Below are positions 53,532 through 64,000 of a stretch of DNA of 64,000 nucleotides, in pieces. The notes under the pieces were generated by a model. It searched no databases. It was given only the letters and a program-made list of their open reading frames with translations, and was not told the DNA's origin. Made by a program: the position numbers and the translations under genes. How positions within the stretch are numbered: position 1 is the first letter of the stretch; each line of letters starts with the position of its first letter. This DNA is from Sphaerosporella brunnea (Eukaryota > Ascomycota > Pezizomycetes > Pezizales > Pyronemataceae): NCBI GenBank assembly GCA_008704415.1, contig VXIS01000022.1, positions 186,001 to 250,000 on the forward strand, in the 5' to 3' direction.

Positions 53532-54233
53532 TCCCAGATTGGCCGTGTAATGAGCAGGGTCTTGTGTTTTCCACGGTATTTGTGGCGTTGCCTGTACATG
53601 GCTGGATACATAGTCCCCTTGCCATCAGCGTTCCAGTTATTCGTTAGGAGCGTAACATAGTGATCATAGCAAACCAAAAAACTGGCAAGTGTTTCAATCC
53701 AACAACCTGAATCGTCAGGGTGATCCACTCCAGGTCGCTTTCGCCTCGCCTGGTATTCGAACACTCCCCCTTGGCGTACATTCCGCACCAATACCTCGCT
53801 TGAGCTCGTCCGCGCAAAGCGTGACATTGGTGCAGCAGATTTCCATGTAGATGTCGGGTGGTATAGGCTTTCGACGACATCGCACCAAATGTAAGTGAAC
53901 AGCGTCATCAGAATCGCGATCTGCAGCTGAGGGAGGTTGGGTTCTACGTCTGGCAGTTTTTAAGCGATAGACGGTCGTTACTTCTCTCTTTAAATCTCGG
54001 CCAAGCACGGGAGGAAAATACTGCTTGGAAGCTGAACCTACGTGTGAACTAAGGCTTCAACTTGTTATGAATAATGGAGAAATGGTACACTGAGGCGACA
54101 GTGCGAGTTAACGTAATAGCTACTCTACATGGTGCTCAGCGTATACACCTCCGAAAATGCGTAGCAACAACCAGCCCGTAACAAGAAACGCCCCATCGCA
54201 GTGTCCTCACACAACCGCTGGCATACACCGCGT
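53532..54233. other. no recognisable gene
   Basis: Short minus-strand frames only; nothing identified. It lies downstream of the kinase-like gene. Confidence 0.4.
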
Positions 54234-56063
54234 TCATGGAGCCTCTACATGATCCCGAAGCGCCGCACTCCACCTGGCCACGCAGCGAACCCACACCTCC
54301 GCAAGCGCGCGCTCATCATCGAACCTCAAATGCGGCGCCAACGGCACGCGCCACCGCGTTTTCGAAGCCTCAAAGCCGACAATAGCGACCTCTCGGCCAC
54401 TGGGCGATATCAACACGTTTTCCGGATTGTGCAAGCCGCCATGAACGACGCCGCCGGCATGGATGCTGGCCAGCAGCTTCTCGAGCGCGTCCAAAGCTGC
54501 CCACTCCGTCGGCGGGAAGCAAGGGACGACAGTTGCCAGCGATTGCAGCGCGGCAGACACCGGCTTCTGGAGTAGCAGGAACCCGCTGTCGTCGCGCTCG
54601 TAAAAGCCCATCACTTCCGGTATGCCGCGGCCCTGAAGATGTCGGAGCGCCGCGTACGCGGGCAGTTCCCCCTCCAGGTTGCGCTGCTGCGATGGCAGGT
54701 AGGACTTGATGTAGAAAGCGTCGCCTGAGCGCGTTTGCCCGGCAGAGCCGCATGCACATATGCCCAGCTCCAGTGGCCCCGGCCGGTCGCTGTTGGTGAT
54801 GCGCAGTGGCCCCACGATGTCGTGCGGGTTGTCGATCTCGAAATAGTAGGCGTTTTTCGGTTGCCTCAAATGGTCGCACATGCAGTCCTTCGACTCATGA
54901 CATTCGAGTTGCGTAGATTGCTTGACATGCGGATCGGGTGAGGTATTGCTACGCTCTGCGAAGTCGCATCGCAATGGCACAATCGAATCCTCCACCGCAG
55001 CTTCGACCGTAGCGTTGCACGAACACGGCAGGCTTTGCGGCCAGTTGCGCCTGCCGACGGGAGGTCTCGGTGGAGGTGGACTCGGCTTCAGGGAAATATA
55101 GTCGGCGGGAAATGTCAACGGCGGCTCAGCTGACGCGGGATACACGCGATGTGGTGATTCCGCGTTGTCGGCGACTGTGCAAGGGGGCACAGCGGTCCAG
55201 GCGGCAAAGGCTATTAATTGTCGGACGTTTAAGACAGGACTCTGGTTTGACAGGTCATGCACTGGTGCGCGGTCAATCACGCCATTGTCTGCAGCGTCTG
55301 GCGACGATTGGAGTTCTGTACTCGCAGTGAGGTAATAGACGCACGACTCGTCGTCATACTCGGAGAGCGATGTGAAATGGAAGTAAATCGCGAAACGCTC
55401 GTCCATGGCAACATGATAGTGACATCTGCGATCAACCGCGTACTTGCGCACCTGCCAGATGTTAGCTGGTTCGCTGGCGTGGAAGCATATTTGCTTTTGT
55501 ACCTGGCGCGTCAAAGCATCCCACTCCTCGGCCATATGGATTCCGGATTCGAGGAACCTGCGCACGTCATAGACTCCGCTTCGTCGTTTTAGCTGCATAG
55601 CCAACGCGACTTTAGAATTCCACGCATCGCAGGCCAATCCAATCTGATCATATTGGATGATAACGACATCGCAGACCGAGCATTCGGACGGCTGGTTATC
55701 CCCACAGTGTGCCTGTTGCAACAGTGGCCCAGTATCGCTGGGTTGCGAATGGTGATGTTCATGCTTCAGCTTCCAAGCGTAATTGCGATCCGTGGGGAGC
55801 ATCGACACGATCACAGGCCATGTCGGTAGCAGCAGTTCGGAGTGCACGAAGCATCGCCCATCCGTTGCGGTTGAGAGCCCGAGATCAGGCACGGGCGAGC
55901 CTGCAGTCGGTACCAGCGAGAAATCGACGCGGTCATCCAGCGAGCGAATGTAGCGCCGGAACCTGTCGATCAGGTCCGGGTCGATGGGTTTCAGGGATGA
56001 ATACGAGATCGGACTGAAGGCGGTGTCGTGCGCGCTGGCTTCCGAGGCGCTGGCGGTCGTCAC
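54234..56063 (-). CDS. protein kinase-like (pseudokinase) host protein
   Basis: A single 609-codon frame without stop, the longest non-transposon frame in the window. Residues 1-290 show no known domain. 300-345 is Pro-rich. 350-400 has scattered Cys. About 435-570 is a compact kinase-like domain: candidate ATP lysine K453 in FYIKSYLP, E464/E466, a hinge-like FLLLQKPV, then VVHGGLHNPENVLI where active fungal kinases of this type read HGDLxxxN, and VAIVGFEAS where DFG is expected. Both catalytic aspartates appear as Gly (G543, G563), suggesting a pseudokinase that binds rather than phosphorylates. ATG 56063 is the first Met; the frame may have upstream exons. Predicted soluble and intracellular, with no signal peptide. 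The nearest motif resemblance is fungal FunK1/aminoglycoside-phosphotransferase-like kinases; function unknown. Confidence 0.75.
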   Translation of the reverse strand: MTTASASEASAHDTAFSPISYSSLKPIDPDLIDRFRRYIRSLDDRVDFSLVPTAGSPVPDLGLSTATDGRCFVHSELLLPTWPVIVSMLPTDRNYAWKLKHEHHHSQPSDTGPLLQQAHCGDNQPSECSVCDVVIIQYDQIGLACDAWNSKVALAMQLKRRSGVYDVRRFLESGIHMAEEWDALTRQVQKQICFHASEPANIWQVRKYAVDRRCHYHVAMDERFAIYFHFTSLSEYDDESCVYYLTASTELQSSPDAADNGVIDRAPVHDLSNQSPVLNVRQLIAFAAWTAVPPCTVADNAESPHRVYPASAEPPLTFPADYISLKPSPPPPRPPVGRRNWPQSLPCSCNATVEAAVEDSIVPLRCDFAERSNTSPDPHVKQSTQLECHESKDCMCDHLRQPKNAYYFEIDNPHDIVGPLRITNSDRPGPLELGICACGSAGQTRSGDAFYIKSYLPSQQRNLEGELPAYAALRHLQGRGIPEVMGFYERDDSGFLLLQKPVSAALQSLATVVPCFPPTEWAALDALEKLLASIHAGGVVHGGLHNPENVLISPSGREVAIVGFEASKTRWRVPLAPHLRFDDERALAEVWVRCVARWSAALRDHVEAP

Positions 56064-56357
56064 GATGTGCGCGCAAGGGCGGGAGTGGTTGCTCGGAGAG
56101 CACGTCGCGTGCGTTGCAGCAGCCGGAGATGTTGGATGCCATCGCGTTGTGGGCTGTTTGCAGACACGAGCGGTTCCTTATGTTCTGAGACGCGGGATGA
56201 TGCCCTGCAAAGACAGGTCACGTAACCCCAACGGCTGTTTGGGAACGGCGGTACTGCGAGTGACAAGCGAGCGAGTGACTTAGGGCAGGTGAGGACAACT
56301 TCCCCGCGGGTATTGCGTGTGGTCGCGGCACGTGTGAACTTTTCGCTGCTCCCAATG

Positions 56358-56831
56358 TCATTCGTGGCGGACGGCCATGACAATGACCAGGAACACTACA
56401 GCGATGGTGTGAATGCCGCCACCGGGTGAGAGCAGTGTGAAGGCGATTGCAACCATCGAGTGAAGGCGGTGTAGAGGCCATTGCCAGCGACGATCGATTG
56501 CCGGCGGTGACCCATCTGATGAGACTCGTATACTGTCAGCAACCGCACCGTCCCGCAATTTATCCCCGCCGACCAGGTTAAACGATGCCCGGTGCCCCTT
56601 CATTGCTGATATGCCGAGCGGGGCGAAGGTGCACAGCACCGGATACACCACAAAGCGCTGTTGCTGGACGTTGCACCGCAGCCCCTGCGGCAGCTCTCCG
56701 GTCGCGTTTCGCTTGATGGGCCATTCGTGCAAACTCGATTGCAGAGTTGCTTGCGCTTGCTTCGAATGGCGCTTGATAGGAGCCCGGGGCCTGCTGGCAA
56801 AGCGGGTGCGCATAGTCAGAAAACCAGCCAC
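56358..56831 (-). CDS. hypothetical protein with C-terminal membrane segment
   Basis: 157 codons. A basic N-terminal third is followed by a hydrophobic stretch (FVVYPVLCTFAPLGISAM) and a strong C-terminal one (IHTIAVVFLVIVMAV), as in a small membrane protein. It is upstream of and co-directional with the kinase-like gene. Other minus frames overlap, so coding is uncertain, and the first exon may be missing. Confidence 0.3.
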   Translation of the reverse strand: MAGFLTMRTRFASRPRAPIKRHSKQAQATLQSSLHEWPIKRNATGELPQGLRCNVQQQRFVVYPVLCTFAPLGISAMKGHRASFNLVGGDKLRDGAVADSIRVSSDGSPPAIDRRWQWPLHRLHSMVAIAFTLLSPGGGIHTIAVVFLVIVMAVRHE

Positions 56832-57590
56832 GATCTAGCTGGGGCACTGCATGTCCAGCCACGCCGGTATACGTTTTTAATCCCGCTCATTGCCCACGGC
56901 TAACCAATCGGCGAAAGCTTAGCTGTGAGAGGTCTTCAGTCGACTGTTCTCCCTTCCTGGACAAGGAACCGCGCAACGGGCCACCTGGAATCGCTATATG
57001 CGCAACCTCTTTGGAAAGCTGTCCAACGCGCAAACTGGTGCAGAGCGATGTGCAGTGAAGGAACAGCGGCCTCAGCATCGTCCACCTCACGCCCGAGCAA
57101 AAGCTCGTGCAGCCTACAGGTATCCAGCAGGGACGGGTTTCAAAACCCCCGTCCGGCTTTTCGATTGAACAAACATAGCCGGGCGCCAACCTAGTAAGCA
57201 TGACTGGTGCGAGTTCAAGCACCTGCAATGGCGACGCCGAGTGGTGGCATCAAAACCAGCCATGTGGCACAGATTCATATTCGCAAACGCGCCAACATGC
57301 CACACGAAGCGTTGATCTCATAGACAAGCAATCTCGCACTCCCTCAGTCTGCATGCTTTGTATTTCGTTTATCCAATAAAAAACACTCCGCAATCGCTGC
57401 GGGAAAAAAAAGGGCAAAAAACTCTTCTACCCTCAGCAATCTGAGTGCGAGCGGCGAGTATCTACGTACCTAGGCCAATTGTGCAGAGTGCATATAAATC
57501 TTGCCGGTCTCTAGAAAACTAACTTCAGCGGGTGGAAGTTTCAAGTTCTTTGCTCCGTGCTCTGGCGAACGTGGGGTTGACATAGCGATA
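56832..57590. other. no recognisable gene
   Basis: Nothing identified beyond short frames; AT-richer stretch near 57360-57420. Confidence 0.4.
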
Positions 57591-57593
57591 TCG

Positions 57594-58510
57594 CTTTTTT
57601 TTGTTTTAATCATAATGTATTCGGCCGCTTGCGGCCATGACATAGCGATTACATCAAGACTACCCTTAGGTTCTAAAGACGCACAGTCAGGCGTGTCTAA
57701 AAGCAGAGAAGACATGTGCAAGATAAGGAGATTCATAGCTGACATAGGAAAGATGGTAGATCACACGTTGTCATTACATTCTTGGCTTCTCGAGCCATGT
57801 CCCAACCTTGGTGCTCGCTAGGAAGGCCAGCACAGCCTTGGTACATCGATGGTCTGCCAACAGGACCTTGTCAGGAGTGAAGACCTTCTTCCCCCCACTT
57901 GCTTTCTTTCCTTGCCGCTCTGTAGCTTTCACCATCTCATTCAACAGCAAGATATCCTGTTTCCACGATCTGGCACTGTACTTTAGAAGATGTTCCCTGG
58001 TTTATGTCGGAGCGTTTTACAGAACCAGCATTTGTCATTTGTTCTCCGGTTTGTCCATGCCAGGTAGGGGGCTGTTGGTGCCTTATTGAGCCTCAGTTGG
58101 TGCTAGCGTGAGGCGAGTGTCTTTGGGGCCTTTGCTGCTGTGGGATCGATCCTTGGTGGCTGGCAGGCTTTGTAGTAGTCCTTGTGGCAGTGCTGCCTTA
58201 GCCAGGTCACGCGGTCCTGTCCCTTGACTTGGGTAGCCGCCCTGGCGATGTGAGCTGTTGACGACGTGCTGATGACCTCAGGAGGTTCTGACGCCTTGTC
58301 CTCCAGCCGCTCCGTGGCCCTCTTAGCCTTTTGGTCGGCGAACCTGCTTCCCAGGACTCCGTGGTGGCCTGGCACCCTCCGAATCTCGGTCGTCCATCAT
58401 GCAGCAAGCATTGCAGCTCAGCGGGGGCTATCCTTGGTAGGATCCACTGGCCTGGGCCAGGGGTATCGTTGCGCAGCCTCTTCAGAGCGATATCGCTGAT
58501 CATACCGAGT
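57594..58510 (-). mobile_element. LINE D, 5'-truncated 3' fragment
   Basis: Minus-strand copy beginning in the RNase H domain (DIALKRLRNDTPGPGQWILP). It continues after a frame change with GHHGVLGSRFADQKAKRATE and the C-terminal region (HIARAATQVKGQDRVTWLRQ, IDPTAAKAPK). The 3' UTR holds the stem-loop (57623-57636) and ATGATTAAAAC tail followed by A8. Its RNase H tail and spacer are the best preserved of the short copies. Confidence 0.85.
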
Positions 58511-61240
58511 CATACACCCAGAAAAACGCCGTGTGGCGAAGTGATCTGTGAAGGCGGCCTGGACCGCGCGGAAATATCGTGCAAACAAAACCCAACTTGT
58601 TCCGACGCCGTAAGAGACCGTTGTGGCCAGCTGCAGGGGTGCCTGCTCACGCTATGGTGGGCAAAAGGCCATGCACATCCTCGTTCTAGCACGCCAAAAT
58701 CGAGCACCGCGGAGGCGTCGGAAGCCATGCCGGGAATTCCCTCGTCGTACGGCAAGTGGTTGCAATGCGTTGAAACCCAACAGGAAATTGCCGTTATTGC
58801 CAGCAAGCAGGCGCAAAATCTTATGTGGCACCGGTACCTGTCAGCACATCTCCGCCGCGGCCTGTATCGAATTCGATACTTACTTGCAGCACGTGTCTGG
58901 TACTGCGTGTTCATCAATATCTGTCGCCTGTCCGCATTTCATTCCTGACTGCGTGTGCTCCATTTCTGTTCCCGGGCGTTGCGTCACTATCCGACGATGC
59001 TCTATTCCGGGTAGGTCGAGTCCCGTGAGTAAGGTTGCTGACCTGCTTCGGCTCACAGGTCAATGAGCTGCTGACTACCCAATGGAGGTTCTCTGCATGG
59101 CTGTGCTGGCTGATGCGTAGCCCTCATTGAGCACCGTGGCGATCATTGCGTATATCGAAAACCATTGTGGTGACAGTATCTATTCGTCAAAGCGAAGGCG
59201 GAAGTAGAAATAACAGGGATCATCGGCATTGGGCGCTGAGTGACGACACATTTCCGGAGCTCAGGCAATATGGCCCTGCCCCTGGCCGCCACCCAAGCTC
59301 TGTCCAAAGCATGTACCAGCCCAGCGTTCTCCTCGCCACCTCGACAACCATTCCAACGACCACCAAAATTGACGGCGCGAAACATCCTGCGTTAGAAGAT
59401 GACAACCCGCACATTAACACCCCCCGCGCACTAGTTCCTGCAGGGCCAACTGTGCGGCGTGCGGACCGTGTTGGACCTGCAAGCGTCCGGTGTAATCTAT
59501 GTGCACCGGCTGCTGTTTAACCTTTTGAGATATGCGCAAAAACACCGGATCTTCTGACTGCTCGGGGCTGGTAGGACGACCTACCTGGAATGGTTCCAAG
59601 ACTACGCACAGCATACATCCGCTAGTCGTGAGCAAACTGAGCCTGCATCCGCACTACCTTGACGGTGCTATTGGCCCAGGGAGTAGCCGTCACTGGCCTG
59701 GTGGATGTGCCCAGTGCTTTCCCATCGCAGGAGTGCGTACTCTTGGGGATGCCAAACACGTCGTCTCTGTTGATGTTCCACTGGCAGAGATCTACGCTGA
59801 AATCATCCCACCCCCTCAAAAATTGGGTAGCCACCGTTTGACCTGTGACTCTTGAACTGTTGCAGCTATGGCCAAACTGCCTGATCGCCTTCTCCTGCGA
59901 AATGACTACCGAGACCAACACTATGTGTAACAGCAGGTCGACGTGGGCAATACGTAAGAGAGATAGTGTTCGCCGGCATATTCGGGTGTGGTCCCATCAC
60001 AGCGACGGCATTCCATGACGAAAGAACAAAACGAAGACTTGGAGGCTTACTCGAGGCAAGGAGGTGGTTCAATTCTCTGCAATATCCTGCCGTCACGCCT
60101 CAATCCTTGTTTTGAATCGCCTTGGTTGTCTGTATGCACCCTACAACTGTATCCCTCGATTATCGCCTGCCTTCTGCCGTACCACCCCTGATTGATAATA
60201 TCTCAATGCTCCACCAAAAGTACCAACAGCCATCAACAAAGGAAAGTATCAGACCAAGAACAGAATCAGAAAACGGGCGAATTTGAAACCTCATTTCTTA
60301 TACCCAAGATCACAAGCCACCGAAAAGGCAGACCCCCGGGGGCGGAAAAAATCTTATCATCTCGTGACCACGAAACCGGGCCGAAGCTTACGAACCCGAT
60401 CAACAGAAACTGATTCTCACTGTGTTGGCAGCCTGCCAATCGACGGTGAAACAGTTGAAAGGCTGCTGCAGCTGTGCCAGTGGCCGAAAATCCACCAGCC
60501 TCGATGGAGCAGGAAAAGCGCTATCTCTTTTTACGGGCACAGGCCCTGATGGCATGTTTTCCGGTAATCGCTCGCTGGACCGCGACCAACAAGGCTTCCC
60601 GCGATTTGGACTGGTTCCCGTGGCGTCACTGAATGTACCTGATATCGCGGTGATGACGATGGTCATCAACATGATACCTGGCGTTATGGGGAAGATCAAC
60701 ATTCCGTGGTGTTCAAATTGGTTTCCCGCAAGTTGGCAGATATGCATGACTCGGAACGCAATTGGAGGCACGGGCGCAAAATCGACGGGAGAGCCTTTGT
60801 TGGTGCGGGGCCGCCTGTTCCGCCCTAAGTAGCGGGTAGGGCAGCATGCTGAGGGCCAAGGCCGACTCCAGCGGTGGTGGCGGGGGCGCCACTGGCAAGG
60901 CCCAGGACCCAGCTGTGGCTGCTGCCACTGGTTGGCAGGACTACCGCTCAGCTGCGGCCGCCGTTTGCTCGATTTGTTTCCTGGCAGCTGTAGGTTTTGC
61001 TGCTGCTATGGGTAGGGCTGCTGTGGCTGTGGTTATTATATGTTTGCCACGTTGCCTGCGGCTCCAACGACGGTTCCAACATCGTTCTGGCGATGATGGC
61101 AACGCCGCGTCCAGAGCCGGGTCAGTGTGGCTCGTTCTACATCGAGTCGGTTCTTGTTGTGGTTGCCATGTTGGTCGCTGTGGTAGTCCGTTCTGCGGAC
61201 GCATTTGTTGAACCTGGTGTTGGTGCTTCAGTCCGTCGCG
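58511..61240. other. no confidently recognised gene (2.7 kb)
   Basis: Candidate exons only. 59438-59545 (+) reads LQGQLCGVRTVLDLQASGVI and YVHRLLFNLLRYAQKH, helix-like. 60422-60832 (+) is 136 codons with Gly/Ser-rich and hydrophobic parts. 60846-61211 (+) is Ala/Gly/Val-rich low complexity. None matches a family. hAT-1 copy C interrupts the right end. Confidence 0.35.
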
Positions 61241-61443
61241 CAGGGCGGTCAATAGTCCGGCCGGCGGCCAGGTCAAACGGAGCCCCAAGGAGTGGGTCAG
61301 GTCGGGCCGGTGATGTGGCAAACCCGACAGGTTCGGGCCGACATAAGAAAAACCTGGATATCTGATAGGTGCCGGCCGGTGCCCGGTATCCTGAATCAAG
61401 GTCGGGTCGGTCATTGCGCCGAACGTAGGAAAAGCGTGCCCGG

Positions 61444-61940
61444 TTGGCAAGCTCCCAAGTCGATGCACTGGAGCGATTTCAGCAACTGCCGGTCGAAGGA
61501 TTGGCTGGCATGCAAGACTACTGGGTTAAAGCGGTGGACCAAGGCTCCAATGGGATGTTCGGACGACATCTGCCTCGCATGGGAGTTGAGCTCAATGCGA
61601 TTCCAGCGAGGTCTGCTGAATCAGAACTTGTATTCATCGGGTGAGAGTCTCCTTTGCAGTTGGTGTCGATGGAAGCGTCATCAACGACTCCCAGGGGGCG
61701 ATACACTATTACGGATCAGCCGGGATTCTTAGGAGACGATGTTGTAGAAGCCATAGAATGACTCCAATCCTGGGTGAGGAAAGATATGGTATATGCGGCG
61801 TGTTCTCAAATTCATCAGGTTGAGCGTATGCTGAGTGACCTGGAACATCGGGGGGCGGAGATGAAGAGGTATCTCCAGGTCCTTCAGGTTGTTCAATCTT
61901 TATCTCGCGTTCATATTTCTTTCCTTTATGTATGTGTAAG
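61444..61940 (+). pseudogene. hAT-1 transposase C-terminal domain
   Basis: DALERFQQLPVEGLAGMQDY, then PRMGVELNAIPARSAESELV and FIGG, an intron at 61641-61694 (GTGAGA...CCCAG), then GRYTITDQPGFLGDDVVEAI and E, a TGA, LQSW. The family's heptad-like tail follows (SQIHQVERMLSDLEHRGAEM). This is the hAT_C dimerisation domain; the TGA in the last helix and the missing catalytic core make it non-functional. Confidence 0.85.
61641..61694 (+). other. intron in hAT-1 transposase (copy C)
   Basis: 54 bp, donor GG/GTGAGA, acceptor CCCAG. The same position carries introns of 53 bp in copy E (28076-28128) and 60 bp in copy F (37088-37147, minus). Splicing joins VFSG to GRYTI-type sequence. Confidence 0.8.
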
Positions 61941-62130
61941 CAAAACACTACAGATGCCTGGCGGGCCCGCCGGGCGCCGGGTACTTCTGGGCCTGGCGGG
62001 TGCCCGTAGGCGCCTGGGTCTCGATCCAAAAAAGCCAGGTCCAAACGGGCCGTGATTTCAAAAGCCCGTTTCAATCATTCCGGTTTAGGCCGCGCCCAAA
62101 GCCGGGCTGGCCGGACTTTTGACAGCCCTG

Positions 62131-63730
62131 CCGTCGCGTTATCCCGTGAGGGATTGAACACCACTGAAGAGCCCAATGCCGCAAGTCCGGAATGACGACT
62201 TGCCTGTTGTGGCGGGATTCGCTTCTACATGTTGAGCTGTCCCTTAAAGAAGCTGGAGAGTATATTGCCGAATCCGTTGCAGTGACCGTCTGTAACGCCC
62301 GGCGCGGAGAGGACCCAGTTCGGAGCATTTTGCATGGTAGTGGCGTTGTTTGCTGGGCTCGAGCGTGTAGAGCATCGCCGTAAGGGCCTGAGGTGGGGTT
62401 GAGGGCTCTTGCGCCGTGATGATCTGGGCTTCGTTTTTGGTATGAGCGGGGAAGAAGATGCCGTGAATCACTTCAGGTGCAAACTTTGCCAGCGATCGAT
62501 AGGCAGGATGGGGTGTCATAGTGCTGCTGTTCCGGTTTGGCAGGAGAGTCATTTTTAAAAGTTGCTTACCTACGTCCCCACGAGCCGTGAAGGCTTAAAA
62601 AAAAATTTGAAGGAAAGTTGGGAACCATCACCGGCTTGGCGGGTCAGAGCCACGTTTCCGGTCAGCAGACTGATGGGCTGGCCAAAAATTACTCCGTCCG
62701 CGGATTCATGTTTTGTTTATTCACAAGCAGAGTTATATATTGAGACGACGAGGTACTAGGCGGTGTCATCTGCCTGCAACCTCGACATCGACCTCGGCGA
62801 GGCGCGTTCGCGTGTGGTTTCGAGGATACCGACGTCAGTATGTTGCCGGTGTCGGGATATGGTGTGAGCCCGGGGGTGTTTGTGTACCTGCTGGTGGGAA
62901 TGATGAGACGACCTGGGGGCCATAAGAGAAACAGCTCGCAATGATTGAATTTCAGTCATCCCACCCAAAGTAGAACGCCAGCAGGGCAAAAGCACAAAGC
63001 TTTAGTAGCAGCCACCGCCCTTTTTGCGTCGTTTTCTGGGTCAGGTTGCAGGGAGGGCATTGTTGGTGAACGGGAGGCCCGGGATGTAATGTGAAGCGCC
63101 GTGCGATAGACTCCGAACGATCTGATGATCCCTGGTTTCTTTCAGCCTATGGTCCTCCTCTCCACTTCAATGTCTTGATTCCCGCATAATGAAACGACGC
63201 GCTTGCTGGGATTCTCCCCGGTTAGGTACATACCACTGGCGGTGTGGCGGGATATCTCTTGGGTCTGCTGCAATCTGCCTGTGGTTCATCGTTGGAATAT
63301 GTGTCTTCACGCAATGGGTGTGGTCTGAATGCTGGCGTGTGAGATAGGTAGTTGTATGCTACTTGGTCGCGATACCCGTGACACCGATAAGAAATGGTTA
63401 CCACAAAAAGCACCACGTCTACGCCTGCTCAAATGTTACGAAGCACTCGTGCCGTGATGGGTACCAATATTGGGCAATAACATTTGTGCCCACGCGCACG
63501 ACGCAAGTGTGTCAACGAGGCGCATGAACCTACACTAGTGGCTGCCACAGCCGAACCTCTGCTCACGCTTCCGCGTCCGCCAAATTCGGAGTGCTAGATG
63601 CGTTGCGTACGCCTGAATCGTCCCAACGATCATTGTTGGGCGTCTTGCTCGTGTTATGCGTGGCATCTCATAAACAGGACTGCGCGGAGTTGTATATAAG
63701 AAGCAGCTCGCGCTTGGACATTTTGTGAAT
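62131..63730. other. no recognisable gene (1.6 kb)
   Basis: Only short frames. Runs of A (62598-62610) and scattered hydrophobic frames; nothing identified. Confidence 0.4.
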
Positions 63731-64000
63731 CTAATATTCACGAAGGTACTCCTTCCACTGCAATGAAACAAGTGAAAGGGCGTTGGCGGAAGAGTCCGTC
63801 GACCCCTGCGACGTAACTGCCAGCGCCGCCTCCACTTGAATTTGCACTGCTTGTTCAACCACCACTGACTGCCCCCGCGGAACAGGCGCCACGCTGAGCA
63901 GCCCGCCCGGCTCCGCCGCTCGCAGCGGTTTCCAATCATCAAGGCCCCAACCATTGAAGCCCAAACGTTGCACTCCGGATGGAGCAGCTGCAGTCAGTGT
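63731..64000 (-). CDS. possible 3' end of a host gene, partial
   Basis: A minus frame open from the window edge to a stop at 63731. It reads RLGFNGWGLDDWKPLRAAEP, then GLLSVAPVPRGQSVVVEQAV and a Ser/Ala-rich C-terminus. The composition is protein-like, but an overlapping minus frame (63535-63954) is longer and Arg-rich. No family recognised; the start lies outside the window. Confidence 0.25.
   Translation of the reverse strand, partial: TLTAAAPSGVQRLGFNGWGLDDWKPLRAAEPGGLLSVAPVPRGQSVVVEQAVQIQVEAALAVTSQGSTDSSANALSLVSLQWKEYLREY

Larger units (their letters stand above)
61233..62138 (+). mobile_element. hAT-1 copy C with perfect 8-bp TSD
   Basis: 890-bp element 61241-62130, TIRs CAGGGCGGTCAATAGTCCGG and CCGGACTTTTGACAGCCCTG, flanked by CCGTCGCG at 61233-61240 and 62131-62138. 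Of the ended hAT-1 copies it keeps the most transposase: the whole C-terminal dimerisation domain with its intron. It is otherwise an internal-deletion derivative. Confidence 0.96.

Noticed and set aside
1..64000. CRISPR arrays, bacterial defence systems, rRNA
   Set aside because: No regularly spaced identical repeats with unique spacers and no rRNA-like sequence were seen; the genome is eukaryotic.

Overview
The window looks like transposon-dense nuclear DNA of a fungus, possibly an early-diverging lineage; the species cannot be named from the sequence. The evidence is eukaryotic. There are two complete LTR retrotransposons of the Ty1/copia type, truncated LINEs with an APE-type endonuclease, reverse transcriptase and RNase H (Tad/I-like), hAT and pogo/Fot1-like DNA transposons, and a DIRS-like tyrosine-recombinase retroelement. 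Short introns of 51-60 bp (GTRAGN...CTRAC/CTAAG...YAG) can be read inside transposase genes. There are no bacterial operons, Shine-Dalgarno gene starts, rRNAs or recognisable tRNA genes.

Layout. 0-2.3 kb: decayed DIRS-like element (minus). 8.4-9.0 kb: 613-bp non-autonomous hAT element with 8-bp target duplication. 9.7-14.9 kb: copia-1 (minus), 194-bp LTRs, one in-frame stop. 18.4-18.7 kb: 320-bp TA-flanked MITE. 20.0-24.5 kb: hAT-1 end plus a long LINE (plus). 24.6-27.6 kb: pogo-like transposon with an intron-containing transposase, itself split by a 642-bp hAT-1 insertion. 27.8-30.2 kb: hAT-1 relic, Fot1-like relic, LINE 3' fragment. 31.2-36.5 kb: copia-2 (minus), 220-bp LTRs differing at one base. 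36.7-41.1 kb: nested stack of hAT-1, LINE and another hAT-1. 41.3-50 kb: hAT-2 fragments, plus an unrecognised protein module repeated four times (43.9-47.0 kb). 50-53.5 kb: degenerate tandem repeats. 54.2-56.1 kb: the best host gene, a 609-residue protein with a C-terminal kinase-like domain lacking both catalytic aspartates. 57.6-58.5 kb: LINE 3' fragment. 61.2-62.1 kb: intact-ended hAT-1 deletion derivative. The right edge may carry the 3' end of another host gene.

How it fits together. Nearly every recognisable coding sequence belongs to a mobile element, and many are nested, so relative ages can be read from who interrupts whom. Several elements are young (perfect 5- or 8-bp target duplications, LTR pairs 99-99.5% alike), yet every polyprotein or transposase is broken by a stop, frameshift or deletion. 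The observations most worth following are: arrays of short hairpins in the leaders of both copia elements; the half-tRNA (initiator Met anticodon-arm) primer sites; the conserved intron in the hAT-1 transposase; the five LINE copies ending in one conserved stem-loop; and the repeated unknown module around 44 kb. Most stretches not listed as elements show only short open frames that I cannot defend as genes.
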